A stretch of DNA of 8,279 nucleotides from an uncultured Bacteroidia bacterium (lineage in GTDB: Bacteria; Bacteroidota; Bacteroidia; Bacteroidales; UBA932): positions 1 to 8,279 of the forward strand of contig CADBPH010000366.1 of assembly GCA_902796455.1 (NCBI GenBank), given 5' to 3'. The number at the start of each line of letters is the position of its first letter. Position 1 is the stretch's first letter. The position numbers were made by a program, and so were the translations under genes. The notes below the pieces were generated by a model. The model was not told where the DNA came from, ran no database searches, and worked only from the letters and a program-made list of their open reading frames with translations. Shown piece after piece: positions 5,706 to 8,279 of this stretch.

Positions 5706-7238
5706 GTTCCGCAGCAAATTGCTCATATTGACTTCTTTGTCAATCATGGCGCGCAGCTCGGCGATCGGGACGCGCGTCTGGGCCATGGTGTCGCGGTAGC
5801 GGACCGTCACGCAGTTGTCGCTCATTGTCTCGTTGTCAATCGTGACGCAGAACGGCGTTCCGATTGCATCCTGGCGGCGGTACCGCTTGCCGATGCTGTC
5901 TTTCTCGTCGTACTGATAAGCGAAATCGTATTTCAGCTCATTCACAACTTCCTGGGCTTTCTCTGGCAGGCCGTCCTTTTTCACAAGCGGGAGGATGGCC
6001 ACCTTGACCGGAGCCAGCGGGGCAGGGATGCTGAGCACGACGCGGGAATCGCCGCCCTCGAGTTGCTCGACCGTGTAGGCATGGCTCAGGACAGCCAGGA
6101 ACATCCGGTCGACTCCGATGGATGTTTCCACGCAATACGGAACATAGCTTTCGCCGGTTTCCGGGTCGAAGTACTGGATCTTTTTCCCGCTGATCCGCTG
6201 GTGGTTACCGAGATCGAAGTCGGTCCGGGAGTGGATTCCCTCCAACTCTTTGAACCCGAAGGGGAAGTTGAATTCGATATCCGTGGCGGCATTGGCGTAG
6301 TGGGCCAGCTTCTCGTGGTCGTGGAACCGGTAATTCTCTGCGCCCATGCCGAGATTGACGTGCCATTTCATCCGGTTCTCTTTCCAGGCCTTGAACCACT
6401 CCATCTCGGTTCCGGGACGGCAGAAGAACTCCATTTCCATCTGTTCGAACTCCCGCATCCGGAAGATGAACTGGCGCGCGACGATCTCGTTGCGGAAGGC
6501 TTTGCCGATCTGGGCGATTCCGAACGGGATTTTCATGCGGCCCGTCTTCTGGACATTCAGGTATTCCACAAAAATTCCCTGGGCGGTCTCCGGACGGAGG
6601 TAAATCTTGTCGTCGGAAGCGCCGGTATTGCTGATCTGCGTGCTGAACATCAGGTTGAACTGGCGGACTTCCGTCCAGTTCGCGGTTCCGGAAATCGGAC
6701 ACACGATGCCGCAGTCAACGATGATATCGCGATAGGCCTGTAAATCATTTGCTTCTTCTGCAGCAAGATAGCGGGCGTGAACCTCATCATATTTCTTTTT
6801 CTCGCGCAGGACGTTCGGGTTCGTGGCGCGGAATTGTTCCTCATTGAAGCTGTCCCCAAATTTCTTGCGGCCTTTGGCGACTTCCTTGTTCATCTTTTCC
6901 TCGATCTTGCCGAGATAGTCTTCGATCAGGACGTCGGCGCGGTAGCGCTTCTTGGAGTCTTTGTTGTCAATCAGCGGATCGTTGAACGCCGCGACATGTC
7001 CGGAAGCCACCCAGGTCTTCGGGTGCATGAAGATACAGGAATCGATGCCCACGACGTTCTCGTTGAGGCGCGTCATGGCCTCCCACCAGTACCGTTTGAT
7101 GTTGTTCTTGAGCTCAACGCCCATCTGGCCGTAGTCATAAACGGCAGCCAGGCCGTCGTAAATCTCACTGGAAGGGAAAATGAAGCCATATTCCTTGCAA
7201 TGGGCAACCAATACCTTGAAAAGTTCTTCTTGTGTCAT
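5700..7238 (-). CDS. glyQS: Glycyl-tRNA synthetase, alpha2 single-chain type
   Basis: This class II synthetase charges tRNA-Gly with glycine using ATP in the cytoplasm. It is 512 residues, complete, and of the homodimeric type also found in archaea, eukaryotes and some bacteria, unlike the two-subunit enzyme of E. coli. The N-terminus (FKVLVAHCKEYGFIFPSSEIYDGLAAVYDYGQMG) is characteristic. The catalytic core has YLRPETAQGIF (213-223), motif 2 GKAFRNEI (245-252, Arg249) and motif 3 ETSIGVDRMFLAVL (371-384, Arg378). An insertion of about 60 residues (100-160) rich in Lys and Glu lies between the first two core blocks. The anticodon-binding domain covers about 410-505 (KVAILPLVKKDG to the end). 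It follows folK after 12 bases and is the last gene of this run. The gene is also called glyS. Confidence 0.97.
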   Translation of the reverse strand: MTQEELFKVLVAHCKEYGFIFPSSEIYDGLAAVYDYGQMGVELKNNIKRYWWEAMTRLNENVVGIDSCIFMHPKTWVASGHVAAFNDPLIDNKDSKKRYRADVLIEDYLGKIEEKMNKEVAKGRKKFGDSFNEEQFRATNPNVLREKKKYDEVHARYLAAEEANDLQAYRDIIVDCGIVCPISGTANWTEVRQFNLMFSTQISNTGASDDKIYLRPETAQGIFVEYLNVQKTGRMKIPFGIAQIGKAFRNEIVARQFIFRMREFEQMEMEFFCRPGTEMEWFKAWKENRMKWHVNLGMGAENYRFHDHEKLAHYANAATDIEFNFPFGFKELEGIHSRTDFDLGNHQRISGKKIQYFDPETGESYVPYCVETSIGVDRMFLAVLSHAYTVEQLEGGDSRVVLSIPAPLAPVKVAILPLVKKDGLPEKAQEVVNELKYDFAYQYDEKDSIGKRYRRQDAIGTPFCVTIDNETMSDNCVTVRYRDTMAQTRVPIAELRAMIDKEVNMSNLLRNL

Positions 7239-7250
7239 TATGATTTGGTT

Positions 7251-7766
7251 TTATTCTTCTAAAGTTTGCGAATTTACGAATATTTCGGGAAATGCCATGC
7301 ATGTCTGTTCTTCAACTATTTCCCGCAGCGGCGTCATGACAAACGCGCGCCGGGCCATCCGTGCATGCGGGATCGTCAGTTCTGTCGTGTCCATGCGGAA
7401 ATCTCCGTACAGGAGGACATCGATATCCAGGGGGCGCGAGGTATAGATCCGATTGCCGGCCGCATCGTAGCGGGGGGCTTGCGGGGAGCGTCCCGCCTGC
7501 GCTTCAATCTCCTTGCAGATCGCCAGGACGGAGCGGCAGAACAGGGCCGGATCCTGTCCGGCGTCCGGAATCTTGTACAGGACGGCTGCGTTCAGAAACA
7601 GATCCTCCGATTGGAACCCTTCCGGCGCCGTTTCCATGAACCGGGAGCACGCGGCGTGCCGGGTTCCCAGCATCGCGTCCAGGTTCCGTATGGCGAAAAG
7701 GAGATGTTCTTTCCGGTCTCCCAGATTGGACCCGAGGGCCAGATAGAGCGGGATTGTCTTAATCAT
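7251..7766 (-). CDS. folK: HPPK: 6-hydroxymethyl-7,8-dihydropterin pyrophosphokinase
   Basis: This 171-residue cytoplasmic enzyme transfers pyrophosphate from ATP to 6-hydroxymethyl-7,8-dihydropterin, the step before dihydropteroate synthase in folate synthesis. The N-terminal strand and loop YLALGSNLGDRKEHL (8-22) bind the pterin side. RPLDIDVLLYGDF (111-123) carries the two magnesium-binding aspartates, Asp114 and Asp116. TIPHARMARRAFVMTPLREI (131-150) is the conserved closing block. The length is normal for a stand-alone HPPK, with no folB or folP domain fused. The ATG at 7766 lies within the end of the sufT-like gene (8-base overlap), and glyQS follows 12 bases after the stop. The gene is therefore probably co-transcribed with its unrelated neighbours. 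Confidence 0.95.
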   Translation of the reverse strand: MIKTIPLYLALGSNLGDRKEHLLFAIRNLDAMLGTRHAACSRFMETAPEGFQSEDLFLNAAVLYKIPDAGQDPALFCRSVLAICKEIEAQAGRSPQAPRYDAAGNRIYTSRPLDIDVLLYGDFRMDTTELTIPHARMARRAFVMTPLREIVEEQTCMAFPEIFVNSQTLEE

Positions 7767-8115
7767 CTTCCAGGCCGAGTTCGACTTTTGCTTCCTCGGA
7801 CAGCATGCTCCGGTCCCAAGCGGGCTCGAAAACCAGTTCGATTTCGCATTTTTTCACCCCGGGAACGTCTTCTACGCTTGTTTTCACGTCCAGCATGACT
7901 TCGTCCGCCATCGGACAATTCGGGGCCGTGAACGTCATCTTGATGTATACTTCCCGCTCCTTGTTGATGTGCAGGTCGTAAATGAGCCCGAGGTCGTAGA
8001 TATTCACCGGAATTTCCGGATCATATACTTGCTTCAGCGCCAGGACGACGTCGCTGTAGAGCGGAGCAAGTTCCTTGACGTCTTCTGCCGTCAGTATGTT
8101 GTCGTTATTATTCAC
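7759..8115 (-). CDS. sufT: SufT-like MIP18/DUF59 iron-sulfur assembly protein
   Basis: This is a 118-residue single-domain protein of the MIP18 (DUF59, PaaD-like) family. Bacterial members beside suf genes help mature Fe-S proteins. VYDPEIPVNIYDLGLIY (30-46) is the family signature. TAPNCPMADEV (63-73) holds the conserved Cys67 that can bind a cluster. EPAWDRSMLSEEAKVELGL (97-115) is the usual C-terminal block. I use the GTG at 8115, whose last two bases and next base form the sufE stop (GTGA overlap). This start leaves a short polar lead-in (MNNNDNILTAED) ahead of the domain. An internal ATG would cut into the domain. The sufE overlap points to a suf operon entering from the right. The symbol follows family and context; paralogous DUF59 roles are possible. 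Confidence 0.85.
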   Translation of the reverse strand: MNNNDNILTAEDVKELAPLYSDVVLALKQVYDPEIPVNIYDLGLIYDLHINKEREVYIKMTFTAPNCPMADEVMLDVKTSVEDVPGVKKCEIELVFEPAWDRSMLSEEAKVELGLEDD

Positions 8116-8279
8116 GATAGATTCTCTTTTGCCATGTTTTTGATTCGCTCGATCATAGAGACCAAGCCGTTTGCCCGCGTCGGGGAAAGGTTCTCTTTCA
8201 GGCCGATCCGGTCAATGAAGGAGAAATCCGAAGAGGCGATTTCCGCCGGCGTCCTGCCGGAGTAAATTCCGATCAGCAA
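8112..8279 (-). CDS. sufE: SufE, cysteine desulfurase activator, C-terminal part only
   Basis: The last 55 residues of a protein entering from the right edge are visible, ending at a TGA at 8112-8114. YSGRTPAEIASSDFSFIDRI (6-25) followed by GLKENLSPTRANGLVSMIER (26-45) and IKNMA matches the C-terminal helices of SufE. SufE accepts sulfur from the SufS cysteine desulfurase and passes it to the SufBCD scaffold. The sulfur-accepting Cys lies in the missing N-terminal part, so activity cannot be judged. The stop overlaps the GTG start of the sufT-like gene, which suggests coupled translation. By analogy with other Bacteroidetes, sufB, sufC, sufD and sufS would be expected upstream, outside the window. 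Confidence 0.9.
   Translation of the reverse strand: MLIGIYSGRTPAEIASSDFSFIDRIGLKENLSPTRANGLVSMIERIKNMAKENLS

Noticed and set aside
6063..6743. Plus-strand open frame (226 codons) inside glyQS
   Set aside because: It is antisense to the conserved synthetase core, with its composition dictated by that strand.
7269..7276. Minus-strand TAAATTCG, a one-mismatch -7 box, 30 bases before glyQS
   Set aside because: It lies within the folK coding end, has one mismatch to TAnnTTTG, and I find no TTTG at the right distance upstream. An internal glyQS promoter is possible but not supported.

Overview
The window looks like a chromosomal segment from a GC-rich member of the Bacteroidetes, most likely Bacteroidales. 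The evidence is a glycosidase lipoprotein of the GH106 type, a single-chain alpha2-type glycyl-tRNA synthetase, no Shine-Dalgarno sequences ahead of the starts, a TAnnTTTG-type promoter element, and a sufE-sufT pair. The genus cannot be decided from the sequence.

Left half (1-3733, minus strand): one tight operon reading right to left, lutA > lutB > lutC > galactose-mutarotase-like gene > GH106-like glycoside hydrolase, which runs off the left edge. Junctions are a 4-base ATGA overlap (lutA/lutB), an 11-base overlap (lutB/lutC), a 4-base ATGA overlap (lutC/mutarotase-like) and an 8-base gap (mutarotase-like/GH106). LutABC is the iron-sulfur and cysteine-rich-domain L-lactate oxidation complex. 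Here it is joined, probably through coupled translation, to genes for handling a glycan or sugar. If the hydrolase is an alpha-L-rhamnosidase, the logic could be that released L-rhamnose is broken down to L-lactaldehyde and then L-lactate, which LutABC oxidises to pyruvate.

Centre (3734-5684, plus strand): an 82-base divergent intergenic region with a good candidate lutA promoter and a small CAAAT-N4-ATTTG inverted repeat. It is followed by an exported FAD-dependent oxidoreductase with a C-terminal beta-rich region. This gene is divergent from the lut operon and may be co-regulated with it.

Right half (5700-8279, minus strand): a housekeeping run, sufE (C-terminal part only) > sufT-like > folK > glyQS, with overlapping or nearly touching genes (4-base GTGA overlap, 8-base overlap, 12-base gap). 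It converges on the oxidoreductase gene with 15 bases between stop codons. An imperfect hairpin there carries both stop codons in its stem.

No RNA genes, CRISPR arrays, insertion sequences or integrase sites were seen. The most unusual feature is the lactate-oxidation/glycosidase operon with its divergent exported flavoenzyme. The housekeeping half is ordinary.
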